Below are positions 1 to 7,848 of a stretch of DNA of 28,640 nucleotides, piece by piece; the stretch's first letter is position 1, and every line of letters begins with the position of its first letter. The stretch is from JBIOUF01 sp044866695 (GTDB lineage Bacteria; Actinomycetota; Actinomycetes; Propionibacteriales; Nocardioidaceae): contig JBIOUF010000157.1 of NCBI GenBank assembly GCA_044866695.1, positions 1-28,640 of the forward strand. Reading direction: 5' to 3'. Made by a program: the position numbers and the translations under genes. Under the pieces are notes generated by a model. That model saw only the letters and a program-made list of their open reading frames with translations, did not search any database and was not told where the DNA came from.

Positions 1-332
1 GCCTCCTCGACCGCCGCGTCGCGCCGGGCGCCGTACGGGCCGTGGTCGGCGGCCAGGTGCACGCCGTGCGCGGACACCTCGCGCGCCACCGCGGGAAGCA
101 CCTGCACCGGGTCGCCGTGGCGGACCACGAGCCGGCCACCGACCGCCTCGTCGAGGGCGGCGAGTGACGCGACGAGGTACGCCCGCCGGGACGGCCCCGC
201 CGGACCCCACAGCCGGGGGTCGACCACGAACAGCGGCAGCACCCGCTCCGCTGCCGCGGCCGCGGCGCACAGGGCCGGGTTGTCGGCCAGCCGGAGGTCG
301 CGCCGGAACCACATCACCGAGGTGCTGCCCAC
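1..332 (-). CDS. phr: Deoxyribodipyrimidine photolyase, N-terminal part (runs off the window)
   Basis: Only the first ~110 codons are in the window and the frame is open to base 1. The product reads V-M-W-F-R-R-D-L-R-L-A-D-N-P near its start, the hallmark opening of the photolyase/cryptochrome alpha/beta antenna-binding domain, followed by a conserved 'LPLFVVDPRL' strand and 'VRHGDPVQVLP'. The family repairs UV-induced cyclobutane pyrimidine dimers in DNA using blue light, FADH- and an antenna chromophore. The FAD-binding half lies outside the window, so activity cannot be judged. Possible starts are GTG at 338, 332 and 317 and ATG at 314. GTG 332 is chosen because a CAGGGT -10-like hexamer (340-345, minus strand) ends 7 nt before it, the leaderless spacing seen at many other genes here. 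It is divergent from ideR. Confidence 0.85.
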   Translation of the reverse strand, partial: MGSTSVMWFRRDLRLADNPALCAAAAAAERVLPLFVVDPRLWGPAGPSRRAYLVASLAALDEAVGGRLVVRHGDPVQVLPAVAREVSAHGVHLAADHGPYGARRDAAVEE

Positions 333-339
333 GTCCACC

Positions 340-345
340 ACCCTG
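340..345 (-). promoter_or_regulatory. -10 hexamer of photolyase gene, leaderless type
   Basis: CAGGGT on the minus strand is followed by 7 nt and then the GTG at 332. It is weaker than the TANNNT cases and is supported mainly by the repeated pattern in the window. Confidence 0.35.
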
Positions 346-405
346 CCAGCACCCGGCCGGCCGGCACCGGGGGATCGGTCGGCCCGGAGGGCCGTGCCGA
401 TCGGT

Positions 406-411
406 CACACT
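406..411 (+). promoter_or_regulatory. -10 hexamer of ideR, leaderless type
   Basis: CACACT ends 6 nt before GTG 418. An AGGA lies in the 6-nt gap but is too close to the start to be a normal ribosome-binding site, so a leaderless or near-leaderless transcript is more likely. Confidence 0.4.
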
Positions 412-417
412 AGGAAC

Positions 418-1122
418 GTGAGCGACCTGATCGACACCACCGAGATGTACCTGCGGACCATCTACGAGCTGGTCGAGGAGGGCATCGTCCCGCTGCGCGC
501 CCGGATCGCCGAGCGGCTGCACCAGAGCGGGCCCACGGTGTCGCAGACGGTGGCCCGGATGGAGCGGGACGGGCTGGTCACGGTCGAGGGCGACCGGCAC
601 CTGGAGCTGACCGAGCTCGGCCTGCGCCTGGCGACCCGGGTCATGCGCAAGCACCGGCTCGCCGAGCGGCTGCTCACCGACGTGATCGGGCTGCCCTGGG
701 AGGAGGTCCACGCGGAGGCCTGCCGCTGGGAGCACGTCATGTCGGAGGCCGTGGAGCGGCGGCTGGTGGAGCTCTTGGAGCATCCGACCGAGTCGCCGTA
801 CGGCAACCCGATCCCGGGCCTGGACGAGCTCGGGGAGAGCGGCGCCGGCCAGGAGTTCATGGACGGCGTCCAGCCGCTGGCCGACGTGGCCCGCTCCGGC
901 GGCGACCCGGTCCGGGTGCGGATCCGCCGGATCAGCGAGGAGCTGCAGAAGGACGAGGCGCTGATGGCCGCGCTGCGCCGGATCGGCGCGCTGCCGGACC
1001 GGGAGGTGTTCGTGTCCCGGGGCGCCGAGGGCGTGCTGGTCGGGGTCGGCGGCGAGACCGCGGAGCTGGACAGCGAGGAGGCGGCGCACATGTTCGTGCA
1101 CCGGGTGGTGAGGGCGGGCTAG
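418..1122 (+). CDS. ideR: Iron-dependent transcriptional repressor IdeR (DtxR family)
   Basis: 234 residues, close to the ~230 usual for IdeR. In the family, Fe2+ binding lets the dimer bind iron boxes and repress siderophore/iron-uptake genes and activate iron storage. The N-terminal winged helix-turn-helix (about 1-73) contains 'QSGPTVSQTVARMERDGL'. The metal/dimer domain (74-140) has 'MRKHRLAERLL' and 'EACRWEHVMSE', giving Cys102, Glu105 and His106 of the primary site together with Met10, plus His79, Glu83 and His98 of the ancillary site by ungapped comparison with mycobacterial IdeR. The C-terminal SH3-like domain is about 150-234. GTG 418 is chosen because 'SDLIDTTEMYL' matches the family N-terminus and places Met10 correctly; an upstream ATG at 280 would add an unrelated arginine-rich stretch. 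It is convergent with sir2, 9 bp away. Confidence 0.95.
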   Translation: MSDLIDTTEMYLRTIYELVEEGIVPLRARIAERLHQSGPTVSQTVARMERDGLVTVEGDRHLELTELGLRLATRVMRKHRLAERLLTDVIGLPWEEVHAEACRWEHVMSEAVERRLVELLEHPTESPYGNPIPGLDELGESGAGQEFMDGVQPLADVARSGGDPVRVRIRRISEELQKDEALMAALRRIGALPDREVFVSRGAEGVLVGVGGETAELDSEEAAHMFVHRVVRAG

Positions 1123-1131
1123 GCGCGCCTG

Positions 1132-1956
1132 TCAGGCGGGCTGGCGCTCGGCCACCAGGCCGCGGAGGAACTCCGTGGTGCCCTGCTCCAGCCGCACCGT
1201 GGCGAGCGGGTCGCCGCGGGTCGTCCCCCGGTTGACCACCACGACGGGGATGCCCCGCCTGGCGGCGTGCCGGACGAACCGGAGCCCGGACATCACCGTC
1301 AGCGACGACCCCAGGACCAGCAGTGACGCGGCCCGGTCGACCGCGGCGTAGCAGCGCTCGACGCGGGCCTTGGGGACGCTCTCGCCGAAGAACACCACGT
1401 CCGGCTTGAGCACGCCGCCGCAGGCACAGGCCGGCACCGCGAAGCCGGCGGTGTCGTCGAGCTCGACGTCCCCGTCCGGGCGTACGGCGACGTGGGCGTG
1501 CCGCCGCGTCCAGCCCGGGTTGGCGGCCTCGAGCCGGGCCTGCAGCGCCGCGCGGGAGGACCGGTGGCCGCAGGCCAGGCACACCACGTCGGCGATCCGG
1601 CCGTGCAGGGTGCACACCTGCCTGGTGCCGGCCCGCTCGTGCAGCCCGTCGACGTTCTGGGTGATCACCAGCCCGCACCGGCCCTCGTCCTGGAGCCGGG
1701 CCAGCGCGAGATGGCCGTCGTTCGGCTCGGCCCGGCGCATCCGGGCCCAGCCCAGATGTGACCGGGCCCAGTACCGTTGCCGCGCCGCCGGGCCGGACCG
1801 GAACTCGGCGTAGGTCATCGGGGTGCGCGCCGTCGAGCCCGGGCCGCGGTAGTCGGGGATGCCGGAGTCGGTGCTCATGCCCGCACCGGTCAGCACCACG
1901 CACGGGGTGGGCAGGTCGACCGGCACGCGGTCCAGGGTACGCAGCGGCCGGGTCAC
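1132..1956 (-). CDS. NAD-dependent protein deacylase, SIR2 family
   Basis: 274 residues. Sirtuins remove acetyl or other acyl groups from lysine, consuming NAD+ and producing nicotinamide and O-acyl-ADP-ribose; in bacteria they act in the cytosol, for example on acyl-CoA synthetases. Visible motifs in order: 'GAGMSTDSGIPDYRG' (24-38, NAD pocket), 'TQNVDGLHERAG' (99-110), catalytic His118 in 'LHG', zinc cysteines C126/C129 and C177/C179, then 'VFFGESVP' and 'GSSLTV'. All key residues are present. GTG 1956 overlaps the stop of the upstream pcm gene in a GTGA arrangement, implying translational coupling. A longer frame upstream (to 2421) is the shadow of pcm. The deacylation target is not evident from the neighbours. 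Confidence 0.93.
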   Translation of the reverse strand: MTRPLRTLDRVPVDLPTPCVVLTGAGMSTDSGIPDYRGPGSTARTPMTYAEFRSGPAARQRYWARSHLGWARMRRAEPNDGHLALARLQDEGRCGLVITQNVDGLHERAGTRQVCTLHGRIADVVCLACGHRSSRAALQARLEAANPGWTRRHAHVAVRPDGDVELDDTAGFAVPACACGGVLKPDVVFFGESVPKARVERCYAAVDRAASLLVLGSSLTVMSGLRFVRHAARRGIPVVVVNRGTTRGDPLATVRLEQGTTEFLRGLVAERQPA

Positions 1957-2525
1957 CGGCCCTCGACCAGCGGGACGAACCGGTAGTGGCCGTGCCAGGT
2001 GGTCCGCGGCCCCTTCGCGCGGCGCTCCACCCTGGCCATCCGCCCGTTGACCGGCACCACCATCACGCCGTCCTCCGCGAGCTGGTCGACCAGGCTCTCG
2101 GGCATCCGCCGCGCGTCCGCGGAGACCAGGATCCGGTCGTACGGCGCGGTGTCGGGCAGGCCGAGCACGCCCGCTCGGGCCGGCTCGACGGTCGCCTGCG
2201 GGAGGCCCAGGCCGGCGAGGTTGTCCCGGCCGAGCTCCACCAGGGCGGGCACCAGCTCGACGCCGTACACCCGGCCCTCCGGCCCGACCAGGTGGGCCAG
2301 CAGCGCCGTCGTCCAGCCGGAGCCGGCGCCCACGTCCAGGACCCGCTGGCCGGGCTCGACGTCGAGGAGCTCGAGCATGTTGCGGACCGTCGTCGGCTGG
2401 CTGTTGGTCTGCCCGTGGCACAGCGGCAGCGCCTGGTCGGCGTCGGCGAACCGGCGCTGCGACTCGGGCAGGAAGTGCGCGCGCGGCGTGGCGTCGAAGG
2501 CCGCGCGCACCCGGCGGGACCGCAT
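1953..2525 (-). CDS. pcm: Protein-L-isoaspartate O-methyltransferase-like protein
   Basis: 190 residues, slightly short for the family (~205-220). PCMTs transfer methyl from S-adenosylmethionine to the abnormal carboxyl of L-isoaspartate in aged proteins, starting repair. Visible: 'VRAAFDATPRAHFLP' N-terminal box, 'SQPTTV' (42-47) substrate box, SAM motif I 'VLDVGAGSGWTTALLA' (62-77), and 'ILVSADA' near the post-I region. The start is ATG 2525 because no other ATG/GTG/TTG lies between it and the DUF2277 stop 17 nt upstream. It is the middle gene of the DUF2277-pcm-sir2 operon and overlaps sir2 by 4 nt. Substrate specificity for isoaspartate is inferred from family membership; some actinobacterial members of this group are unstudied. 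Confidence 0.88.
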   Translation of the reverse strand: MRSRRVRAAFDATPRAHFLPESQRRFADADQALPLCHGQTNSQPTTVRNMLELLDVEPGQRVLDVGAGSGWTTALLAHLVGPEGRVYGVELVPALVELGRDNLAGLGLPQATVEPARAGVLGLPDTAPYDRILVSADARRMPESLVDQLAEDGVMVVPVNGRMARVERRAKGPRTTWHGHYRFVPLVEGR

Positions 2526-2542
2526 CGCGTCGCAGCGGCCGG

Positions 2543-2809
2543 TCAGGCGTACCTGGCCTGCGCGCGGGCCCTGGCCTTGGCCGCCTCGACCTCGCGGTCC
2601 TTCGGCGGCGCGGCCGTCACCAGGGACGCCAGCAGCCGGCTCGTGACCTCGGCCACCTCGGCCACCGCCCGGTCGAAGGCCGGCTGGTTCGCCGCGCTCG
2701 GCCGGGTCGCGCCGCTGACCTTCCGCACGTACTGCAGCGCCGCCGCATGCACCTCCTCCGCCGTCGCCGGCGGCGAGAAGTTGTGCAGCGTCCGGATGTT
2801 TCGGCACAT
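2543..2809 (-). CDS. DUF2277 family small protein
   Basis: 88 residues starting M-C-R-N-I-R-T-L-H-N-F, the invariant opening of the DUF2277 family, with 'AALQYVRKVSG' in the middle and 'PPKDREVEAAKARARAQARYA' style basic tail. No function is known to me for this family. It is the first gene of an operon with pcm and sir2, which suggests a possible link to protein modification or repair, but that is only context. The start ATG 2809 fits both the family N-terminus and a TACTGT -10 hexamer 7 nt upstream, so the mRNA is probably leaderless. Confidence 0.9.
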   Translation of the reverse strand: MCRNIRTLHNFSPPATAEEVHAAALQYVRKVSGATRPSAANQPAFDRAVAEVAEVTSRLLASLVTAAPPKDREVEAAKARARAQARYA

Positions 2810-2816
2810 GTCCCCG

Positions 2817-2822
2817 ACAGTA
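2817..2822 (-). promoter_or_regulatory. -10 hexamer of DUF2277-pcm-sir2 operon, leaderless type
   Basis: TACTGT on the minus strand lies exactly 7 nt before ATG 2809, with no Shine-Dalgarno sequence between them. Confidence 0.6.
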
Positions 2823-2840
2823 GCCGCCCCCCGCCCCGCG

Positions 2841-2906
2841 TCGAGCCGTCAGTCTTGGTGGGTCGAGCCGTCAGTCCTGGTGGGTCGAGCCGTCAATCCT
2901 GGTGGG
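2841..2906. repeat. 22-nt tandem repeat, three copies (locus A)
   Basis: Three head-to-tail copies at 2841-2862, 2863-2884 and 2885-2906, differing at one or two positions (CAGTCTTGG, CAGTCCTGG, CAATCCTGG). The same 22-nt family occurs four times at 8275-8362. There is no spacer sequence, so this is not a CRISPR array. Function unknown. Confidence 0.9.
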
Positions 2907-2923
2907 CCGGCGCGCTGGCTCCG

Positions 2924-3116
2924 CCGGTGGTTTCGAGACGCTCGCCTAGCGGCTCGCTCCTCGGGCCGCCGGAGCCGCGGCACCGTGGCGCAGACCCAGC
3001 CCCGGGTGCCGGTGGTTTCGAGACGCTCGCCTAGCGGCTCGCTCCTCGGGCCGCCGGAGGGTCGCAGGCTCGCTCCTCGACCACCGGAGGGCGCAGGCTC
3101 GCTGCTCGACCACAGG
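2924..3116. repeat. Duplicated 51-nt palindromic repeat with two partial copies
   Basis: A 51-nt segment is present identically at 2924-2974 and 3009-3059. Two shorter derivatives carrying the 'GCAGGCTCGCT-C/G-CTCGACCAC' part follow at about 3064-3090 and 3092-3116. The unit begins GGTGGTTTCGAG and the partial copies end CTCGACCACC-like, so it is an imperfect palindrome of the dispersed intergenic type common in high-GC actinobacteria. It sits between the two gene ends/starts of DUF2277 and the beta-propeller gene; no gene is present in 2810-3120. Confidence 0.85.
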
Positions 3117-3120
3117 CCGC

Positions 3121-5016
3121 TCACGGGGTGAGCAGGGTGACCCCCGAGGCGTCGACCAGGGCGACCCGGCCGTCGGGGAGGGGGAGCGTGCGGACCGACG
3201 TCCCCGCCCAGCCGGCGACCCGGCGGGACGCGGTCTCGGTGAGGGTCCCGTCGTCGGCGACCTGCAGGGTGAGCAGCCGGGAGTGGCCGGTCCACTGGTC
3301 GGTCACGGTGAGCAGGGCCAGCCGCTGCCCGGGGAGGTAGGTGAACGTGCGCGGCTCGGCGGCCGCGGCGGCGACGTTGCGCCGGCCCAGGTCCAGGACG
3401 GAGACCCGGTCGGGCTCGGACAGGTCGGAGAGGTCGAACACGCCTGCCTGCGCGCCCATCGTCCGGCCCTGCGGCGTCGCGTTCTCGCCGACGCCGAGCA
3501 GCAGGTGGTCGCCGAGGGGGTGCAGGTAGGACGAGAAGCCGGGGACCTTCAGCTCGCCGCGGACCCGCGGCCGGGTGGGGTCGGAGAGGTCGACGGTGTA
3601 GAGCGGGTCGATCTGCTGGAAGGTCACCAGGACGGCGAGGTCGTCGAACCACCGCACCGCGGTGATCTGCTCGTCCACGCCGAGACCGTGCACCGAGCCG
3701 ACCTGGCGCAGGGTGTCGCCCTGCTCGTCGAGGACCACCACGCCGTTGTCCGTAGGGTCCCAGGCCTGTCCGAGGCCGACGGCCACGCGCAGCAGCCCGT
3801 CGTGCTCGTCCAGGCTCCAGCGGTCCCGGACCGCGCCGCGGACGGTTCCCGAGGCGACGTAGGTCGTGGCGTCCCCCTCCACCGCGAAGGCGTGCAGGTC
3901 GGTCACTGCGGTCGCGTCCGGCAGCTCGGGGGCGACCCCCCAGGCGCTCCGCAGGCCGCGCTCGGTGGCCAGGTAGAGCCGGTCGGCCGAGGAGTAGGCG
4001 ACGCCACCGGCCGCGGTCACCGCGGTGACGTCGCGGTCGTCCAGGTCGCCGCCGGGCAGGGTCAGGACGCTCACGGTGCCGAGTCCGGACGGCACGCGCG
4101 GATGGCGGACGTCGGCGCAGGACACCAGTGGGACCCGGGGTCCGCCGTCGACCCGGACCGAGGGCAGCCAGTCCGCCAGGGTGCTCTCGCGCACCAGCCG
4201 GCGGTTCTCCGCGGCGGCTCGCCTCTCGGGGACGGCGCCCTCCGCCAGGGTCCACGGGTTCACCAGCGCGAGCCGCGGCTGGCCCGTCGACACCACCACG
4301 CGCATGGTGCCGTCGTGGTCCCGCGCGCTGAGCACCTGGCCGTCGACCTCGAGGTCGGAGACGACCTCCGGCGCGGCCGGGTCGGCCAGCGAGACCTGCA
4401 GCAGCCGGGTGGTCGCCGGCCGCATCAGGTACGGCGCGGCGACGCGGGCGTCGGCCATCGGCAGCATCGCCGGACCGGACGGGCCCACGACCAAAACCGT
4501 GTCGCCGTCCAGCAGGAGCTCGGCACCCGCGAGCCCGCGAGGCAGCCGCAGCTCCCCCAGCCGCTGCGGGGTGGCGCCGGAGACGTCGGTGACCACCAGG
4601 AACCGGCCCCGGACCTCCACCAGCAGCGACCCGTCGGTCTTGGCCAGGTCGCTCTCGTCGACGCCGCTCTCCTGGACGTTGGTGCCGGTGTCCGACGACG
4701 TGACCGGCGCGTCGGGGGAGGCGCTCTCGCGGGCCGCCGTCGCGCCGCCCGTCGCGGCCCACGTGACGAGCGGCCCGCCGCCGACGTCGTCGAGGAGCAC
4801 GGGCGTGTCCAGCCCGTACGGGCCGACCAGGGGCAACGCGGCGTCGACGTACCAGCGCCGCAGCGCCTCGCAGTCGGTGAACCTGGGCAGCTCGGCGGCG
4901 GCAGCCGGCTCTCCGAGCGGCCCGGCCGCCGGCGAGGACGCCAGGCCGACGACCGCGAAGGACAGGCACACCGTGCTGGCCGTGGCCGCCGCGGTGGCGA
5001 GCAGCTTGCCGCGCAT
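3121..5016 (-). CDS. Secreted beta-propeller domain protein
   Basis: 631 residues. A signal peptide is visible: 'MRGKLLATAAATASTVCLSFAVVG' followed by an Ala-rich cleavage region near residue 40. The rest matches the secreted 'beta propeller domain' family (PF09826-like; distantly WD40-related): 'TNVQESGVDESDLAKTDG' is the typical family signature, followed by repeated blade-like segments such as 'FDDLAVLVTFQQIDPLYTVDLSDP' and 'GELKVPGFSSYLHPLGDHLLLGVG'. The molecular function of this family is unknown; it is expected outside the membrane. ATG 5016 has a strong GGGGGAG ribosome-binding site 3-9 nt upstream. The long frame extending to 6132 is antisense shadow. It is divergent from the reductase gene at 5155. 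Confidence 0.9.
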   Translation of the reverse strand: MRGKLLATAAATASTVCLSFAVVGLASSPAAGPLGEPAAAAELPRFTDCEALRRWYVDAALPLVGPYGLDTPVLLDDVGGGPLVTWAATGGATAARESASPDAPVTSSDTGTNVQESGVDESDLAKTDGSLLVEVRGRFLVVTDVSGATPQRLGELRLPRGLAGAELLLDGDTVLVVGPSGPAMLPMADARVAAPYLMRPATTRLLQVSLADPAAPEVVSDLEVDGQVLSARDHDGTMRVVVSTGQPRLALVNPWTLAEGAVPERRAAAENRRLVRESTLADWLPSVRVDGGPRVPLVSCADVRHPRVPSGLGTVSVLTLPGGDLDDRDVTAVTAAGGVAYSSADRLYLATERGLRSAWGVAPELPDATAVTDLHAFAVEGDATTYVASGTVRGAVRDRWSLDEHDGLLRVAVGLGQAWDPTDNGVVVLDEQGDTLRQVGSVHGLGVDEQITAVRWFDDLAVLVTFQQIDPLYTVDLSDPTRPRVRGELKVPGFSSYLHPLGDHLLLGVGENATPQGRTMGAQAGVFDLSDLSEPDRVSVLDLGRRNVAAAAAEPRTFTYLPGQRLALLTVTDQWTGHSRLLTLQVADDGTLTETASRRVAGWAGTSVRTLPLPDGRVALVDASGVTLLTP

Positions 5017-5154
5017 GTCTCCCCCTTCGCCGAAAGGGTCCTGCCGCTCGGCCAGGACGTGGATGGGACGCGCCGGCGCCCGTCCCGGTTCCCGCGGCCC
5101 AGCGGGTGGGTGGCACAGTGGCCTCACCGACCCAACGCCACCAGGAGCCGCCCC

Positions 5155-6384
5155 GTGCCGACCGGCCGCGACCACGACCTCGTCCTGTTCGGTGCGACCG
5201 GGTTCACCGGCGGACTCACCGCGGAGTACCTGGCCCGCAACGCGCCCGCAGGCTGCCGCTGGGCCCTGGCCGGGCGCGACCGCGACCGGCTCGCCGGCGT
5301 GCGCGACCGGCTCGCCGAGCTCGAGCCGGCGAGCAAGGACCTCCCGCTGCTGGTCGCCGACGCGACCGACCCCGCCTCGCTGCGCGCGGTGGCGGAGTCC
5401 GCCAGGGTCGTGGTCACCACCGTCGGCCCCTACCTGCGGTACGGCGCCGCGCTGGTCGCGGCCTGCGCCGCCGCGGGCACCGACTACGTCGACCTGACCG
5501 GCGAGCCGGAGTTCGTGGACCGGATGTACGTCGAGCACCACGACGAGGCGGTCCGCACCGGTGCCCGCCTGGTGCACAGCGCCGGCTTCGACTCGGTGCC
5601 GCACGACCTCGGCGTGCTCCTCGCGGTGCGGGCCCTGCCGCGCGACGTCCCGCTGGCGGTGCGGGGAGTGGTCCGCAGCAACGCCGGCTTCTCCGGCGGC
5701 ACCTGGAACTCGGCGCTGGAGCAGCTGTCCCGCCGGGGCTCGGCCCGCGCCGCCGCCCGGGCACGTCGCGCCGTGGAGCCCAGGCCCCCGGGTCGCCGGG
5801 TGCGGGCTGTGCAGGGCAGGCCGTCCCACGACGCCGCGACCGGGCTCTGGCTGGTGCCGCTGCCCACGATCGACCCGCTGGTGGTCCGGCGGTCCGCCGC
5901 CGCCCTCCCCGAGTACGGGCCGGACTTCAGCTACTCGCACTACGCCGGCATCCGCAGGCTGCGCAACGTCGTGGTCGGCGTCGCGGCGGTGGCCGCCGTG
6001 GCCGGGGCGGCCCAGCTGCCGCCGGCCCGGGCCTGGCTGGGCGGCCGGCTGGCCGCCGGCTCCGGGCCCGACCAGCGGCGTCGCGACCGGTCGTGGTTCA
6101 CCGTCGACGTGGCCGGCGAAGGCGGTGGGCACCGGGCGACCACCCGCGTCGCCGGCGGCGACCCGGGCTACTCCGAGACCGCGAAGATGCTCGCCGAGAC
6201 GGCGCTGTCGCTGGCGTTCGACACCGACAACCCGCTCACCGCCGGCCAGGTCACCACGGCCGTCGCTGCCGGGGACAACCTGGTCGCCCGGCTGGTCCGG
6301 GCGGGCATGGAGATGGCGGTGCAGGACGCCGAGAACGGCGTCATGGACGAGCGGGCCGGCCGTCCCCCCTCAGACGGGTCATGA
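5155..6384 (+). CDS. Saccharopine dehydrogenase-like NAD(P)-binding reductase
   Basis: 409 residues. The N-terminal Rossmann fold carries 'VLFGATGFTGGLTAEYLA' (GATGFTGG at 13-20), then 'VVVTTVGPYLRYGAALVAACA' and 'YVDLTGEPEFVDRM', all characteristic of the saccharopine dehydrogenase-like/trans-acting enoyl reductase group (mycobacterial Rv2449c/Rv2953-type proteins). 'HSAGFDSVPHDLGV' follows at about 140-153. In mycobacteria one member reduces enoyl groups during phenolic-glycolipid synthesis; here no lipid genes are adjacent, so the substrate is unknown. The start GTG 5155 has AGGAG at 5143-5147, 7 nt upstream; an upstream ATG at 5106 is out of frame and the 3283 start lies in antisense of the propeller gene. 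Confidence 0.88.
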   Translation: MPTGRDHDLVLFGATGFTGGLTAEYLARNAPAGCRWALAGRDRDRLAGVRDRLAELEPASKDLPLLVADATDPASLRAVAESARVVVTTVGPYLRYGAALVAACAAAGTDYVDLTGEPEFVDRMYVEHHDEAVRTGARLVHSAGFDSVPHDLGVLLAVRALPRDVPLAVRGVVRSNAGFSGGTWNSALEQLSRRGSARAAARARRAVEPRPPGRRVRAVQGRPSHDAATGLWLVPLPTIDPLVVRRSAAALPEYGPDFSYSHYAGIRRLRNVVVGVAAVAAVAGAAQLPPARAWLGGRLAAGSGPDQRRRDRSWFTVDVAGEGGGHRATTRVAGGDPGYSETAKMLAETALSLAFDTDNPLTAGQVTTAVAAGDNLVARLVRAGMEMAVQDAENGVMDERAGRPPSDGS

Positions 6385-6443
6385 CCGCTCGTCGTTCGGG
6401 GGATGAATCAACCAGAAGGGGTTACGCCTCCTCTCTGAACACC

Positions 6444-6449
6444 TAGACT
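6444..6449 (+). promoter_or_regulatory. Putative -10 of lytic transglycosylase gene
   Basis: TAGACT fits TANNNT and lies 37 nt before ATG 6487, with TTACGC 16 nt upstream as a possible -35. The gene has its own ribosome-binding site, consistent with a leadered mRNA. Confidence 0.35.
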
Positions 6450-6486
6450 CGGACTCCTCGGGTCGCCATCCACTGGGGGTAGACGC

Positions 6487-7848
6487 ATGTCACGGCAAGC
6501 ACGACGACCACGCTGGGTCGCCGCTGCCACCGTGACGTCCGCGGTGGTCCTGTCCGGGGCGGTGGGGCTGGCCGCGGCATGGGGCCTCGGTGACCAGCCC
6601 GACGCCGACGTCGCCGCGTCGCTGTCCGCGGGCGACACCCTCACGCCGGCCGACCCGAGCGCGTCGGCTCCCGCGCCGTACGTCGTAGCGCAGGTCACCG
6701 AGCAGCAGACGACGCTGACCCGACCCGACCCGTCCACCCGCCTGAGCGCCCACGGCTCCGACCTCTGGCGGGCCAGCGCCATCACCGACAACAGCATCCC
6801 GTCGGCCGCCCTGCGCGCGTACAAGACCGCCGCCGCCACGATGGCCGCCCGCCAACCCGGCTGCGGCATCACCTGGACCCTGCTCGCCGCGATCGGCCGG
6901 GTCGAGTCCAACCACGGCCAGTACGGCGGGTCCGTGCTCGGCAGCGACGGGGTGTCCCGGCCGGGCATCCGTGGCGTGGCCCTGGACGGCAACGGTGTCT
7001 CGGCGATCCACGACACCGACAACGGCCGCTTCGACGGCGACCGCGCCTGGGACCGCGCGGTCGGCCCGATGCAGTTCATCCCGAGCACCTGGGCGGCGGC
7101 GGGCCGCGACGGCGACGGCGACGGCGTGGCCTCGCCCAACGACCTCGACGACGCGGCGCTGGCCGCCGCCGACTACCTCTGCCCCGACGCCGGCAGCCTG
7201 AACACCCCCGGCGCGCTCCGGTCGGCGGTCTACCGCTACAACCACTCCGACTACTACGTCGACCTGGTGCTGTCGTTCAAGCGCGGCTACGAGACCGGCG
7301 TGTTCTCGGTGCCGTCACCTCCGCCGCTGGCGGTGCCCGCTCGTGGCGTGACGGCGGCGGGCGCGTGGACGCCGTCGGGCGCGCCCGTGACCGGCCCGGG
7401 CATCAGCGGCGGCAAGGGCGGCGGCGGCAGGGGAGCGACCGCGAGCGTCGAGGGCGACCAGTCCGGTCCCCAGGCCGCCACGGCGACCAGCCCGCCGGCG
7501 CCGATCGGCGCACCGGTCGCTCCGCCGGCCGGCCCGACGCCCACCGACCCGGCGCCGACGACTCCCACACCCGGGACGCCGACGCCCACCACGCCGACCC
7601 CGTCGCCGACCGGCCCACCGCCGTCGGACCCGGCGCCGACGACGCCCCCGCCGGCCGACCCGGAGCCGTCCCCCGAGGCGGGCGAGGTCACCGGCCTGCT
7701 CGCCGGCGAGCCCACCGCGTGGACCGTCGGCAACGTCGCCGTGGTCGTCGCCGACCCCGAGATCGACGCGCAGCTGACGGCCCTGGTCGGCACGGACGTC
7801 GTGGTGACGGTCCAGGCCGGCGTCGTGGTCGCCGTCGTCGCGGCCTGA
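6487..7848 (+). CDS. Secreted lytic murein transglycosylase with proline/threonine-rich tail
   Basis: 453 residues. The signal-like N-terminus has basic residues then 'VAAATVTSAVVLSGAVGLAAAWGL'. The catalytic domain (about 105-275) has 'TLLAAIGRVESNHGQYGG' with catalytic Glu140 and 'GPMQFIPSTWAAAG' (193-206), plus 'GRDGDGDGVASPNDLDDAALAAADYLC', an aspartate-rich loop usual in this MltB/Slt35-like subgroup. Such enzymes cleave the MurNAc-GlcNAc bond of peptidoglycan, forming 1,6-anhydro-MurNAc. Residues ~285-400 are low-complexity Pro/Thr/Gly, likely a wall-spanning linker, ending with a ~60-residue valine-rich segment (about 393-453) of unknown role. 'GGGGGTAG' lies just upstream of the ATG as ribosome-binding site. 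Confidence 0.92.
   Translation: MSRQARRPRWVAAATVTSAVVLSGAVGLAAAWGLGDQPDADVAASLSAGDTLTPADPSASAPAPYVVAQVTEQQTTLTRPDPSTRLSAHGSDLWRASAITDNSIPSAALRAYKTAAATMAARQPGCGITWTLLAAIGRVESNHGQYGGSVLGSDGVSRPGIRGVALDGNGVSAIHDTDNGRFDGDRAWDRAVGPMQFIPSTWAAAGRDGDGDGVASPNDLDDAALAAADYLCPDAGSLNTPGALRSAVYRYNHSDYYVDLVLSFKRGYETGVFSVPSPPPLAVPARGVTAAGAWTPSGAPVTGPGISGGKGGGGRGATASVEGDQSGPQAATATSPPAPIGAPVAPPAGPTPTDPAPTTPTPGTPTPTTPTPSPTGPPPSDPAPTTPPPADPEPSPEAGEVTGLLAGEPTAWTVGNVAVVVADPEIDAQLTALVGTDVVVTVQAGVVVAVVAA

Noticed and set aside
280..417. ATG 280 as start of ideR
   Set aside because: The added 46 residues are low-complexity and overlap the photolyase start; IdeR proteins begin at the equivalent of GTG 418.
2841..2906. 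CRISPR array from the short direct repeats (also 8275-8362 and 15744-15869)
   Set aside because: Units are head to tail with no unique spacers and there are no cas genes.
2849..6132. Very long minus-strand frames across the propeller and reductase region (e.g. 2849-5116 and the extension of 3121 to 6132)
   Set aside because: They are arginine/proline/glycine-rich shadows of well-supported genes in other frames and carry no domain motifs; stop codons are rare in such GC-rich DNA.
6385..6486. Cyclic-di-AMP (ydaO-type) riboswitch before the lytic transglycosylase
   Set aside because: The gap is only about 100 nt and none of the conserved riboswitch segments were recognised.
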